A stretch of DNA of 64,000 nt from Cryobacterium gelidum (GTDB lineage Bacteria; Actinomycetota; Actinomycetes; Actinomycetales; Microbacteriaceae), in NCBI RefSeq assembly GCF_004403985.1, contig NZ_SOHL01000008.1, positions 186,001 to 250,000 of the forward strand, read 5' to 3'. A program made the translations under genes and the position numbers. Below, in pieces: positions 1-9,601 of the stretch (position 1 is the stretch's first letter; each line of letters starts with the position of its first letter). The notes beneath the pieces were generated by a model. The model saw only the letters and a list, made by a program, of their open reading frames with translations. It searched no databases and had not been told where the DNA came from.

Positions 1-61
1 GCGCCTGACCAGGCCCGGGCGGCCGGCCCAGCGGATCGGCCGACGGGTTTGGTTAGACTAA

Positions 62-1435
<1,374 letters not shown>

Positions 1436-1457
1436 ACCTGGCCCAACACGCACGAGC

Positions 1458-1495
1458 GGGCCCCGACCACCGGACTGTGGGCTGGTCAGGGGCCC
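1458..1495 (+). terminator. GC-rich hairpin after eno
   Basis: An inverted repeat pairs GGGCCCCGACCA (1458-1469) with TGGTCAGGGGCCC (1483-1495), with one bulged base and a 13-nt loop. It sits between the enolase stop and the FtsB-like start. No T-run follows, so it may act as an attenuator or mRNA-stabilising hairpin rather than a full terminator. Confidence 0.55.
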
Positions 1496-1556
1496 ACAGC
1501 GTCACTCGGTACCATTTTCGAACAGGACCGCACCGAAAACAGTGAGAGGAGTTGCC

Positions 1557-2087
1557 GTGGAGCCGAAACGACCGGGGTCCGCCTCGCAGAAGTCTGCACC
1601 GCGGCAACCCGCTGTCGCACATGCCGAAACTCCCGCCGGTGGCTGGCTGCGCAGCATCCGTTTCTCCGGTTTTTCACTGGTGATGATGGTCGTTCTCGTG
1701 CTCGCCGTCGTGGTGCTCGCGCCGAGCCTGCGCACCTACGCCGAACAGCGGCAGCAGATCAGCCAGCTCAGCGCGACCGTCGCCGACCAGAAGGCCGAGG
1801 TCGATCAGCTGACGAGTCAGCGCGAAAGGTGGAACGATCGCACCTACGTCACGACGCAGGCGCGCGAACGACTGTCGTACGTGCTGCCGGGCGATATCAG
1901 CTTTCTCGTCATCAACGATCTGCCGGCCGTCGCCCCGCTCGAAGCGGAGGCGGCACCGGTCAGCACCAATATTCAAAGCACCACAATTGATTGGCTGGGT
2001 TCCTTGTTCGCCTCCACCATGACTGCCGGGCTCGCTCCGCAAGCCGCAGTACCAACGACGGATATCCCCGGGCCGGTAGCACCGTGA
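1557..2087 (+). CDS. FtsB/DivIC-type septum formation initiator
   Basis: Predicted bitopic divisome protein that would scaffold FtsL/FtsQ-type partners at the septum. The 176-aa product has a Pro/Ala-rich cytoplasmic N-terminus, one membrane segment (about residues 37-56) and a heptad-like coiled coil (about 60-92, including YAEQRQQISQLSATVADQKA). Then comes the family-typical RERLSYVLPGD (about 103-113) and a low-complexity tail. I chose the GTG at 1557 because GAGAGGA precedes it by seven bases; upstream codons in this frame run into enolase and look unnatural. It overlaps the next gene by four bases (GTGA). The family call rests on TM plus coiled-coil architecture and the position after eno, which is conserved in actinobacteria. 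Confidence 0.85.
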   Translation: MEPKRPGSASQKSAPRQPAVAHAETPAGGWLRSIRFSGFSLVMMVVLVLAVVVLAPSLRTYAEQRQQISQLSATVADQKAEVDQLTSQRERWNDRTYVTTQARERLSYVLPGDISFLVINDLPAVAPLEAEAAPVSTNIQSTTIDWLGSLFASTMTAGLAPQAAVPTTDIPGPVAP

Positions 2088-2632
2088 CCCGGCCTCCGTT
2101 CGACCCGTTCTCCTCGGCCGACATCGACCTCGTCTCGGCCCAGCTCGGTCGCCCGGCGCGCAACGTCGTCGGCATTGCTGCCCGCTGCGTCTGTGGCGCG
2201 CCGACCGTGGTCGCTACCGCGCCGCGTCTGGCCGACGGCACCCCGTTTCCCACCCTGTACTACCTCTGCCACCCGGCTGCGACCGCAGCGATCTCCTCGC
2301 TCGAGGCCACCCAGGTCATGAACGAATATAATGACCTGCTCGCCGACGATGACGATGTGCGCGCCGCCTATGAGCGCGCGCACGCGAGTTTTCTATTCGA
2401 CCGCGACCAGCTGGGCAGCGTGCCTGAGATCGCCGGAATCTCATCCGGCGGCATGCCGAGCCGGGTCAAATGCCTGCACGCCCTGGCCGCACACTCCCTG
2501 GCTGCTGGGCCCGGCGTGAACCCGATTGGCGACCTCGCGCTTGAGCGCGCTCCCTGGTCGCCGGAGGTCTGTGTCTGTCTGGACTACTCTGCCGCTCCGC
2601 CGACAGTCGAGCCCGGGCCGGCTCGGGCGTGA
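2084..2632 (+). CDS. DUF501 family protein
   Basis: A 182-aa soluble protein of the DUF501 family, function unknown, usually found beside enolase and a DivIC-like gene in actinobacteria. The conserved C-terminal block is visible: GGMPSRVKCLHALAAHSLA followed by GPGVNPIGD. Four cysteines (RCVCG, YLCH, VKCLH) sit near histidines, but no defined metal site is apparent. The GTG start at 2084 overlaps the previous stop, and the stop overlaps the GTG of the next gene, so translation of the three genes looks coupled. The coupling to a division protein and a surface protease hints at envelope biology, which is only inference. Confidence 0.85.
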   Translation: MTRPPFDPFSSADIDLVSAQLGRPARNVVGIAARCVCGAPTVVATAPRLADGTPFPTLYYLCHPAATAAISSLEATQVMNEYNDLLADDDDVRAAYERAHASFLFDRDQLGSVPEIAGISSGGMPSRVKCLHALAAHSLAAGPGVNPIGDLALERAPWSPEVCVCLDYSAAPPTVEPGPARA

Positions 2633-3945
2633 CCGTGATCTCCCAACGGGTTAGCACCGGCGTCGGCCTGGTCCTGGCCACGGCCCTGTTTAGCGGTACC
2701 GTCGGCGGCTCCGTCATGCTCGACGCGCCTGCCGCCCGCGCCGACCAGATTCGCGACCTGCAATACTGGCTCACCGACTATGGGTTCTCCGAGGCCTGGA
2801 AGACCACCCGGGGTGCCGGCGTCACCGTTGCCGTCATCGACTCCGGGGTCAACGGCAGCGTCGTCGAGCTGAACGGCGTCGTGACCGGGGGAACGGATGT
2901 CTCCGGCCTCGGCTCTGCCAATGGCCAGACTCCGGTCGCCGGTGACGATGACGACGGCGAACACGGCACTCTCGTGGGCTCGCTGCTGGCCGGTCGAGGC
3001 ACCGGGGACGGCACCGGTCTCATCGGGGTTGCCCCTGAAGCCTCCATTCTGGCGGTCTCGGTTGCGTTCGGCAGCACCCGTTCCGCCGTGAGTAACGATG
3101 ACCAGATTGCGCAGGGCATCCGCTGGGCCGTCGACAACGGTGCCGACGTCATCAATATGTCGCTGACCCGCAACACGCTGTACTGGCCGAAGAGCTGGGA
3201 CGACGCCTTTCTCTACGCCTTTGAGAACGATGTTGTCGTCGTGGCCGCCGCCGGCAACCGGGGGAGTGGCACCACCGAGGTGGGCGCCCCCGCAACGATC
3301 CCCGGCGTGCTGGCTGTCGGCGGGGTGGATCGCAACAAGACGGCGAGTTTCGACGCCTCCTCACAGGGCATCACGATTGCCGTTTCAGCGCCGAGTGAGA
3401 AACTCGTCGGGGTCATGCCCGATTCGACCTACGTGCAGTGGGATGGCACGAGTGCGGCCGCGCCGATCGTGTCCGGGCTGGTTGCCCTGGTGCGGTCCGC
3501 GTATCCCAACCTGGATGCGGCGGGCGTCATAAACCGCGTCATCGCCACGGCGAACGCGAACGGGCAGACTGTGCCGAGCCCGATCTACGGCAACGGGCTG
3601 ATCGATGCCGCCGCCGCCGTGACCCGCTACGTCGCCCCAGCAACCGGGGCCACCCCCACGGAGCTGCTGACGGAATGGATCACGCTGCACCGCCGCGCTG
3701 AGATCGAGGTCGTTCCCACCGAGGTTCCCGTCGCTGAAGCGCCGGCCGCTGCCGCGGAAGACCCCGCGCTGCCGGCCCAAAACGTGCTCACTGCCTGGCT
3801 TCCGAGCCAACTGACCTTGACCTATATCAGTCTTCCGCTCGCTGTCCTCGTGGGGTTTGGTATCCTAGTAACGTTGTTCGGCATTGGGGCCGTTCGGTAT
3901 CTCAAGCGAATTCGGCGCAACCCCAAAGATTTCGCACCGTCATAA
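2629..3945 (+). CDS. Membrane-anchored S8 (subtilisin/mycosin-like) serine protease
   Basis: Secreted subtilase held at the membrane by its C-terminus. The 438 residues run: signal peptide (about 1-38, ending near ARADQ), catalytic domain with D71 (TVAVIDSGVNG), H112 (DGEHGTLVGSLLAG), oxyanion N210 (VAAAGN) and S275 (DGTSAAAPIVSG), an Ala/Pro/Glu-rich stalk (about 350-385) and a transmembrane helix (about 401-421) followed by basic KRIRR. This layout is that of mycosins (MycP), but no type VII secretion genes are in the window, so a housekeeping envelope protease is equally possible. The GTG start overlaps the DUF501 stop. Confidence 0.9.
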   Translation: MTVISQRVSTGVGLVLATALFSGTVGGSVMLDAPAARADQIRDLQYWLTDYGFSEAWKTTRGAGVTVAVIDSGVNGSVVELNGVVTGGTDVSGLGSANGQTPVAGDDDDGEHGTLVGSLLAGRGTGDGTGLIGVAPEASILAVSVAFGSTRSAVSNDDQIAQGIRWAVDNGADVINMSLTRNTLYWPKSWDDAFLYAFENDVVVVAAAGNRGSGTTEVGAPATIPGVLAVGGVDRNKTASFDASSQGITIAVSAPSEKLVGVMPDSTYVQWDGTSAAAPIVSGLVALVRSAYPNLDAAGVINRVIATANANGQTVPSPIYGNGLIDAAAAVTRYVAPATGATPTELLTEWITLHRRAEIEVVPTEVPVAEAPAAAAEDPALPAQNVLTAWLPSQLTLTYISLPLAVLVGFGILVTLFGIGAVRYLKRIRRNPKDFAPS

Positions 3946-3967
3946 TCATGTAGGAGGCCTTCTCATC

Positions 3968-5464
3968 GTGCCCAAAATTCTCATTGTTGGTGGCGGCTAC
4001 GCCGGTTTTTACACGGCGTGGAAGCTTGAGAAGTGGCTGCGATCCGGCGAAGCCGAGGTCACCATTGTTGACCCGCTGCCGTACATGACGTACCAGCCCT
4101 TCCTGCCGGAGGTCGCTGCCGGGTCCATCGAGCCGCGTCACGCGGTCGTGTCGCACCGTCGTCACCTGAAGAAGACCAACATTGTCTCCGCCAAGGTCAC
4201 GCACGTGAACCACGCCGAGAAGACCGCCACGATCACACCGCCGATCGGCGAGCCGTACGAGTTCAAGTACGACATCGTCGTGGTCACCGCCGGTGCTGTG
4301 TCGCGCACGTTCCCGATCCCGGGCGTCGCCGACCAAGCCATCGGCCTCAAGACCATTGAAGAGGCGGTCGCCATCCGCGACCGGGTACTCACTAACTTCG
4401 ACAAGGCCGCCGCTCTTCCGGCTGGCCCTGAGCGCGACCGTTTACTTACCTTCGTCGTGGTCGGTGGCGGTTTCGCCGGCATCGAGGTCTTCGCCGAGTT
4501 GCGTTCCTTCGCCACGTCGCTGCTCACTCTCTACCCGGAGATCAGCTTCGAAGAGACCAACTTTCACCTCATCGAGGCCATGGGCCGCATCATGCCCGAG
4601 GTCTCGCTCAAGACGAGCCTGTGGGTCATCGACAACCTGGCCGGTCGCGGTGCCCAGATTCACCTCGACACGCAGCTGACCAGCGCGGCCGACGGCAAGA
4701 TCGAGCTCTCCAGTGGGGAGACCTTCGAGACCGACCTCATCGTCTGGACCGCCGGCGTCATGGCGAACCCGACGATCGTTCGTCACACCGACCTGCCCAT
4801 CGAAGAGCGTGGTCGCCTGCAGGTTCGCGCCGACCTGCGCGTCGGAACCGAAGACGACATCATCGCTGACGCCTGGGGCGCCGGCGATGTGAGCTGCGTT
4901 CCCGACCTCAGCGGTGGCGGCGTTGGCGGAAACTGCGTGCCCAACGCCCAGCACGCCGTGCGCCAGGGCAAGCTGCTGGCCAAGAACATCGTCGCCGTGT
5001 TGCGGGACGAAACCCCGGTGCAGTATTTCCACAAAAACCTCGGCGCAGTAGCCGGCCTCGGCGTCGGAGTCGGTGTGTTCCAGTCCGGCAACCTCGCCAT
5101 CACGGGTCTGCCGGCCTGGTTTGCTCACCGCGGCTACCACGGACTGGCTATGCCGAGCTGGGAACGCAAGCTGCGGGTCGTCGGGGGCTGGGTCAACAAC
5201 GTGGTGCTCGGTCGCGATGTCGTATCGCTGAGTGCCACCGCGAACCCGCGCGCCGTGTTCGAAGAGTTCGCTTCGCGTCCGAAGCCGCCGGCCCCGGCCG
5301 AAGCCCCCGCTGCTGCGCCCGCCGCCAAGGCCCCGGTAGCTCCGCGTGCACCCCGCGCGCCGCGCAAGCCCACGGTCAAGGCTCCTGCCGCGAATGCTGC
5401 GGCGCCCGCCGCGAAGACTCCGCTTGCGGAAAAGGCGGCAGCCGAGGCATCCGCTTCGAAGTAA
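3968..5464 (+). CDS. ndh: Type II NADH:quinone oxidoreductase (NDH-2)
   Basis: Single-subunit flavoprotein that oxidises NADH and reduces membrane quinone without pumping protons. The 498-aa product has an N-terminal FAD-binding motif (LIVGGGYAGFYTAW), the NDH-2 signature YMTYQPFLPEVAAG, a second dinucleotide fold (FVVVGGGFAGIEVFAEL, about 162-178) and the late FAD motif ADAWGAGDVSCVPD. The last 60 residues are almost only Ala, Pro, Lys and Arg and may bind membrane or nucleic acid; this tail is unusual. The GTG at 3968 follows AGGAGG with good spacing; longer versions would run into the protease gene. Monocistronic or read through from the upstream block. Confidence 0.95.
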   Translation: MPKILIVGGGYAGFYTAWKLEKWLRSGEAEVTIVDPLPYMTYQPFLPEVAAGSIEPRHAVVSHRRHLKKTNIVSAKVTHVNHAEKTATITPPIGEPYEFKYDIVVVTAGAVSRTFPIPGVADQAIGLKTIEEAVAIRDRVLTNFDKAAALPAGPERDRLLTFVVVGGGFAGIEVFAELRSFATSLLTLYPEISFEETNFHLIEAMGRIMPEVSLKTSLWVIDNLAGRGAQIHLDTQLTSAADGKIELSSGETFETDLIVWTAGVMANPTIVRHTDLPIEERGRLQVRADLRVGTEDDIIADAWGAGDVSCVPDLSGGGVGGNCVPNAQHAVRQGKLLAKNIVAVLRDETPVQYFHKNLGAVAGLGVGVGVFQSGNLAITGLPAWFAHRGYHGLAMPSWERKLRVVGGWVNNVVLGRDVVSLSATANPRAVFEEFASRPKPPAPAEAPAAAPAAKAPVAPRAPRAPRKPTVKAPAANAAAPAAKTPLAEKAAAEASASK

Positions 5465-5538
5465 CGTTTTCGGTGGGTGCTGCCGGGCGATACCCTCGAC
5501 CGACAGTACCCACGTTCTCACCGCCCGTTATCGGGCAC

Positions 5539-5615
5539 GCCCCCATAGCCCAATTGGCAGAGGCAGACGACTTAAAATCGTCACAGTCTGGGTTCAAGTC
5601 CCAGTGGGGGCACCA
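5539..5615 (+). tRNA. tRNA with anticodon TAA (nominally Leu), short variable loop
   Basis: A complete cloverleaf is readable: acceptor GCCCCCA (5539-5545) with TGGGGGC (5605-5611), anticodon stem GACGA/TCGTC around loop CTTAAAA (anticodon 5573-5575), T-arm CTGGG-TTCAAGT-CCCAG (5588-5604), discriminator A and encoded CCA (5613-5615). A D-loop GG pair is present. The anticodon would decode UUA, but the variable region is only five bases (5583-5587), whereas bacterial leucine tRNAs are class II with a long variable arm. Leu identity is therefore assigned from the anticodon only. The 3' half is partly duplicated at 9801-9827, so this gene probably served as an integration site. Confidence 0.93.
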
Positions 5616-5918
5616 CAAATATTTCTTTGTTGATCGTGGTTTTAACTCGGCAACGGGTGCCTCAGGTGCCCTGTTCGCCCACATTTGTAATCATTCGGGC
5701 ACGATCGAGGGTGTCATTTTTCGAAGTCGTCTGCACAGCTCCCTCCGGCCACCGACGAACTCGCCTCAATTTCCGTAAGCCGAAATCCTTGCGGAACGCA
5801 AGTATTCGCGAGGTGGTGCAAGGCTGCGGGAGGAGCTCGTGAAGCGATCGTCCTCCGGGATGTTGTGCAAGGCAGGTGGGAGGATTGGCCGCATGGTGCA
5901 ACCACTGCCCGCCGTCGT

Positions 5919-6071
5919 GTATCTGTGAGCCGCGACTCCGCTCACAGATTTACTAAACCATCGAGAGAGGCCATCACACTGCTGAAGGGGCTTAATATCG
6001 AGGGAGACGCCCACTTGGGGACAACCGTTCGACACCATTCTCGAGTCGCCTTAGATCCCGCCCAGCCATCC
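5919..6071 (+). pseudogene. MOSC-domain protein remnant
   Basis: A fragment of about 50 residues matches the start of MOSC-domain proteins (molybdenum-cofactor sulfurase C-terminal family): SVSRDSAHRFTKPS, then LNIEGDAHLGTTVRHHSRV and ALDPAQP. In intact proteins I would expect NLRQVHLL next; here the frame degenerates at once (about 6070) and the catalytic Cys region is missing. No credible start or ribosome site is seen. It lies directly downstream of the tRNA, at the left edge of the island. The flanks (5616-5918 and 6072-6198) show no other recognisable coding signal. Confidence 0.6.
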
Positions 6072-6198
6072 ACCAGACCTCGCCGGTTACCGTGCTGCTG
6101 GCCATGCAGTCTGAATAGCCGGGCTGGACGCTGTTGCGACGACCGGCTGAATCCGCCGTCCCCATTACGGCACCCTTCGTCACGCTACGTTCGGAGTC

Positions 6199-6720
6199 AT
6201 GTGGAAGACATTTGTTCGACAGGCGACGGCCGACAATCTGGAACTTCTTGAAACGATCGAGAATGAAGCTGACGCGCTGTTCGCGACCGTGTTCTCGATA
6301 GTCGGCTGGCGGACTGCTCGTTCATATGTCGAGCCATCACAGCAGGGTGGCTTCATCCTCGTAGCCTGCGACGATCCGGGATCGAACCCGATCGGGTTTG
6401 CCCACGTCCTCGAAGTCCCTGGCAGCAATCGTCTTGAGCAGCTATCGGTCAGGCCGTCAGCGGCGCACCGCGGGCATGGGCGCGCACTCGTCGAAGCAGT
6501 CAAGAGGGAATCACGACTGCGCGGATGCAAACGCGTCACCCTGCGAACCTTCGCGGACGTTCCACGGAACGCCCCTTTCTACTCGAGCTGGGGTTTTCTC
6601 GAGCATGATCCCGATTCTGATTTTCTTCGAGATCAGTTATTGGCGGAGCAAAAGCGAGAACTCGGGTACGGCCGGCGTATTCAAATGAACTTCGACCTGA
6701 CTGATGAGTTGCCCCGCTGA
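6199..6720 (+). CDS. GNAT family N-acetyltransferase
   Basis: Predicted acetyl-CoA-dependent N-acetyltransferase of unknown substrate. The 173-aa product contains the acetyl-CoA-binding motif A (LSVRPSAAHRGHGRALVEA, about 82-100), with R/Q-x-x-G-x-G/A represented by HRGHGRA, followed by the beta5/alpha4 segment NAPFYSSWGFLEHDP. N-terminal residues 1-70 form the usual first half of the fold. The ATG has only a weak purine stretch (TTCGGAGTC) upstream. It is an isolated gene on the island between the MOSC relic and the convergent HTTM operon. Confidence 0.82.
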   Translation: MWKTFVRQATADNLELLETIENEADALFATVFSIVGWRTARSYVEPSQQGGFILVACDDPGSNPIGFAHVLEVPGSNRLEQLSVRPSAAHRGHGRALVEAVKRESRLRGCKRVTLRTFADVPRNAPFYSSWGFLEHDPDSDFLRDQLLAEQKRELGYGRRIQMNFDLTDELPR

Positions 6721-6902
6721 GGGTCCCTCCTGTGAGCCGGCCGGCTGACCTCAGAACGGAGGACACGGGAACCGCGATCTGCGTCGCACATCATCTCCAC
6801 CACGAACGCCTTGATCGAAAACCACTACGGGGTGAGTACTTCGCCCAACAGAATCTTTTCATCGAAAAAAGCGATGAAATGTTCCAACACTTCACTGCTG
6901 TT

Positions 6903-7709
6903 CTATCTGCCGAGGAGAACCCCGTGCACGAAGATGATCGCCGGAAATGTCGCGGTGAAGGCCCAAAAGAAAGTGTCGAGGCCAATCAGTACGGCTGTTC
7001 CGAGATGGAGCATGGCCCCGGCAAAAAGCAGCGCTACCAGTACGCCAGGGGGAGCCACAACGGCTACGGGAAAAATGATCTCCACGACGATAACTGACCA
7101 TCCGACGAAGCCTCCAAGCCAAGGTCGTCTACGAAGTACGGCTGCGGCCGTGGAGTGTCCATAAGTAGCGGTGTTGAGAATGCTTTGCAGCGCTGATCCT
7201 TGACGCCACTGTGCGTTGGATATCTTCGATATTCCCGCAGCGAAATATGCCAACAAAGCCTGAGCCGCGATGAAATACAAACCCACGGCTTGAAAAGGAC
7301 TCGACGTTGGGAGCAGGAAGGTGAATGCCAAGCCCGCAAGGATGATGAACGATATTTGATTGGAGCCATCTTTGCCATAGCGAATTTGATAGGCCAGGAA
7401 AATGCTTGATAGCAAAATGATCGTTGCGTAACTGGCGTAGAGCAGGTTGCTTTGAAACGGAATGATTAGCGCTATGGAACAGACGATTCGAGCAATCACA
7501 ACAATACGTAGCCACACTGAGCCGCTGTGCCCGACCATCCATCCACTTGACGCACCGTGTGACCTAGCGAGGATCTGTCTGCTATTCCAGTCAAACAGCC
7601 CGCTCGAGCCGAATTCTTTCAAACTCAAAAGCAATTGCAAAGAACCTTGAAGAATGCCTATTCCCACGATTACGGCGGTAATTCGTGCGGCGCTTTCGAT
7701 TGTCAACAT
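6903..7709 (-). CDS. HTTM-domain multi-pass membrane protein (SdpB-like)
   Basis: A 268-aa integral membrane protein with about six to eight hydrophobic segments. The HTTM (horizontally transferred transmembrane) domain, also found in vitamin-K-dependent carboxylases and in SdpB of the Bacillus SDP toxin system, is indicated by AYFAAGISKISNAQWRQGSA (154-173) and VGWSVIVVEIIFPVAV (202-217). Its ATG lies three bases after the stop of the SdpA-like gene, so the two are translationally coupled; the 75-aa peptide gene lies upstream on the same strand. Its AT content exceeds that of the backbone, which suggests transfer. HTTM membership is fairly secure; a role in peptide maturation or immunity is inference. 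Confidence 0.75.
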   Translation of the reverse strand: MLTIESAARITAVIVGIGILQGSLQLLLSLKEFGSSGLFDWNSRQILARSHGASSGWMVGHSGSVWLRIVVIARIVCSIALIIPFQSNLLYASYATIILLSSIFLAYQIRYGKDGSNQISFIILAGLAFTFLLPTSSPFQAVGLYFIAAQALLAYFAAGISKISNAQWRQGSALQSILNTATYGHSTAAAVLRRRPWLGGFVGWSVIVVEIIFPVAVVAPPGVLVALLFAGAMLHLGTAVLIGLDTFFWAFTATFPAIIFVHGVLLGR

Positions 7710-7712
7710 GGC

Positions 7713-8246
7713 TTATGACACCGGGTGAGTCAGCGAATAAAAACGAACGCGTGGCACAGAGGCTCCGCTTGGACCGCGTGTTTCAACCAAAGCAAACTGG
7801 TAGAACGCCTGCGACGACAATGAACCTCCGAGTCGCTTGCGCGCAACGTCAAGCAAGATTATGTATGGCGCGGTGAACTGAAGCCGCTCTGTAGAGCAGT
7901 TGATACTGGAAAGCGCCAGCAGCTGAAACAATTCGATCATGCCCTCTCGGTAGCGTTTTCGAGGGTTCCAAAGGGGAAAGAGAATTCCTCTCGGGGATAA
8001 ATTCAACTCCAACCATGGACTGACGCTCGTTTCATCGTCGCGACTGCGATAAACAAAGTGATAGTTACTCGCACCGGGATCTGGCGTAAAAAATGACCAT
8101 TTTGGTATGAGTGTGAACCGGTCAAACCGTGTAGTTAGCCGGCTGAGCCGATTATTTTTCTGAAAAGCGATCGTCAGTAAAAACCAGACAGAGAAAACAA
8201 CGATTCCAATAACGCCGAATACGGAGCTTGCAATATCAATTATCAT
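7713..8246 (-). CDS. SdpA/DUF5819-like membrane-tethered protein, HTTM partner
   Basis: A 177-aa protein with an N-terminal membrane anchor (about residues 5-26) and a soluble domain opened by PKWSFFTPDPGASNYHFVYR (48-67). An F-F/A-x-P/D-P phrase followed by a short beta segment is what I recall from SdpA-family and DUF5819 proteins, which likewise sit next to an HTTM protein. I chose the ATG at 8246 because a strong GAGGAAGG lies seven bases upstream; a longer reading from 8405 would add 53 unstructured residues and overlap the peptide gene. It is the middle gene of a three-gene minus-strand set. Family assignment is tentative. Confidence 0.6.
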   Translation of the reverse strand: MIIDIASSVFGVIGIVVFSVWFLLTIAFQKNNRLSRLTTRFDRFTLIPKWSFFTPDPGASNYHFVYRSRDDETSVSPWLELNLSPRGILFPLWNPRKRYREGMIELFQLLALSSINCSTERLQFTAPYIILLDVARKRLGGSLSSQAFYQFALVETRGPSGASVPRVRFYSLTHPVS

Positions 8247-8385
8247 GTGACCTTCCTCAGATCGAATCGGTCGGCGAACGGTTTGTAACGGAAGCGACTT
8301 GACGAACGAACTCGTGGCGGGATCGTTTACCGATTCTGGTAGCAGGCGGCTGTTGATGATTTGAGAATACGCAGCAGAGTTCTGG

Positions 8386-8613
8386 TCATTTCGATCGGGC
8401 GGCACTTGTGTCCGCTTGGTAGGCCCGAAGGGCCTCCAACGTCTGTGCCGATCGGTGCTCTACAGGAACTTCTGCAAGCTCTTCGCTCATACCCTCTATG
8501 TCGCAACGGATAGCAGAACCGCCGTCCGTGACGATCCAGTCGTCATTGGGGTCGACAGGGGTGATGAGGCTGTCGAGGGTCGAGAGTTCGAGATCGGTGA
8601 GGCTGATAGCCAT
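8386..8613 (-). CDS. 75-aa acidic peptide, candidate precursor of the HTTM cassette
   Basis: A small ORF encoding an acidic, cysteine-poor peptide (one Cys, in SAIRCDIEG) with no signal peptide or hydrophobic helix. The N-terminal half contains LTDLELSTLDSLITPVD and DDWIVTDGGSAIRC; the C-terminal half is Glu-rich (EGMSEELAEVPVEH) before a helical QTLEALRAYQADTS. It is the first gene of the minus-strand cassette, 139 bases before the SdpA-like start. Only a weak AGACGGA precedes the ATG. An AT-rich stretch at 8745-8810 could hold the promoter. I do not recognise the family; precursor, antitoxin-like or regulatory roles are all open. Confidence 0.55.
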   Translation of the reverse strand: MAISLTDLELSTLDSLITPVDPNDDWIVTDGGSAIRCDIEGMSEELAEVPVEHRSAQTLEALRAYQADTSAARSK

Positions 8614-8910
8614 GTGTGTTCCGTCTTTCGGGCTCGGAGAAATCGTGTCGACGCGCTCTCACTATGAATCCAGGGTGACTTGCGGCCGCTCATAATCAAG
8701 CGGGCCGTTCCACAGAAAACCGAGTCGTATCGGTTCAACTACTAGTGTCTATTCTGAAAATCATCTTTCGTCAACTATGAAAACAAAAAAACTGTAGATA
8801 TATCGGCTCGTTATGGGAAGGCCCTGCAGCGATGTGTTCTGGGGTAGCGGAGCATCAACCCGCCATCCCTGCTTAGTGCGATTGCCTCCTGACGGCCGGG
8901 AACCTCTGGC

Positions 8911-9488
8911 ATGCCGTTCAAGGTTGCCCTTGAGGAACGCGCCCAGGGAGAGATTCTCGCACGGCTGTTCCTGAATGCCGATCGGTCATTCACGATCGCC
9001 GAACTCGCTCGCGCCGCCAAAGCACCATATGCGAGCGCTCACCGAGAAGTCTCTCGCATCATCCAAATGGGACTTGCCAGCACGGAGAAGCGCGGTCAGT
9101 TTGTCGAGATGCGAGTGCGCGCGGATGCACCCGCCTCCCGGCGCCTCGCTGAGTTGCTCGCTCTGACGTATGGGCCGGCCGTCGTGATTCCCCAGCATCT
9201 GACGGGGATATCCGGAATCGATCAGGCCTTCATCTACGGTCCTGGGCCGCCCGCCGCGCCGGGGAGCCGGGTGACGTTCCGGCAGACATCGACGTGCTCA
9301 TCGTCGGGAACCCGCCCCGTGGCGCATGCAACGAGGCGGCACGCCTCGCGGGCGCCAGTCTTGGACGTGAGGTGAACGTGCGAATCGTAAGCGCGGCCGC
9401 GTGGGAAGCTGCCAGCACGGACCCGTTCTTGCGCACGCTGACCGAACGTCCGTTCGTGAGTCTTGAACTTCGGGAGGATCAGCCATGA
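8911..9488 (+). pseudogene. Frameshifted HTH-nucleotidyltransferase (MntA-like antitoxin)
   Basis: The reading frame encodes a winged-helix domain (FTIAELARAAKAPYASAHRE) to residue 110 and breaks near 9240. Restoring one T after GGT (9238-9240) rejoins it to the downstream frame as ...DQAFIYGSWAARRAGEP then GDVPADIDVLIVG, giving the GSW and DxD motifs of minimal nucleotidyltransferases. The restored product is about 192 aa and ends at 9488 with TGA overlapping the next ATG. Such HTH-MNT proteins pair with HEPN toxins and neutralise them by nucleotidylation; that is family knowledge. A single-base deletion could be a real mutation or a sequencing error; the partner gene is also broken, which favours real decay. 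Confidence 0.75.
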
Positions 9489-9601
9489 TCAACCGTTGGG
9501 ACCATGGGAGAGCCGAGGTCGAGCAGCTTCTCAAACCAGGCCGCCTCATGCGGGTCGCCGCCAACCGCGACTTCGCCGAACGTCACCTTGCGCAGGCCTA
9601 G
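9485..9601 (+). pseudogene. Truncated HEPN-domain toxin partner
   Basis: Begins at an ATG overlapping the nucleotidyltransferase stop (ATGA) with GGAGG just upstream. It reads 38 codons (MINRWDHGRAEVEQLL, RVAANRDFAERHLAQA) and hits TAG. Reading through the TAG gives 13 more codons, VHLTAAATLPIDQ, before a TGA at about 9641-9643. The start resembles SAV_6107-type HEPN proteins (xRxHLxxA helix), which are normally about 130-150 aa. The RNase core is missing. Together with the preceding gene this is a dead MNT/HEPN toxin-antitoxin module at the right end of the island. Confidence 0.6.

Noticed and set aside
2629-3945. Subtilisin as evidence for a type VII (ESX) secretion locus
   Set aside because: Architecture is mycosin-like, but no EccB-E, WXG100 or FtsK/SpoIIIE-type genes are present in the window.
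4442-5521. 359-codon minus-strand frame opposite ndh
   Set aside because: Antisense shadow without initiation signal or recognisable motif.
6732-7097. 121-codon plus-strand frame overlapping the HTTM gene
   Set aside because: Opposite strand of the HTTM coding region; the HTTM frame carries membrane helices and family motifs while this one does not.
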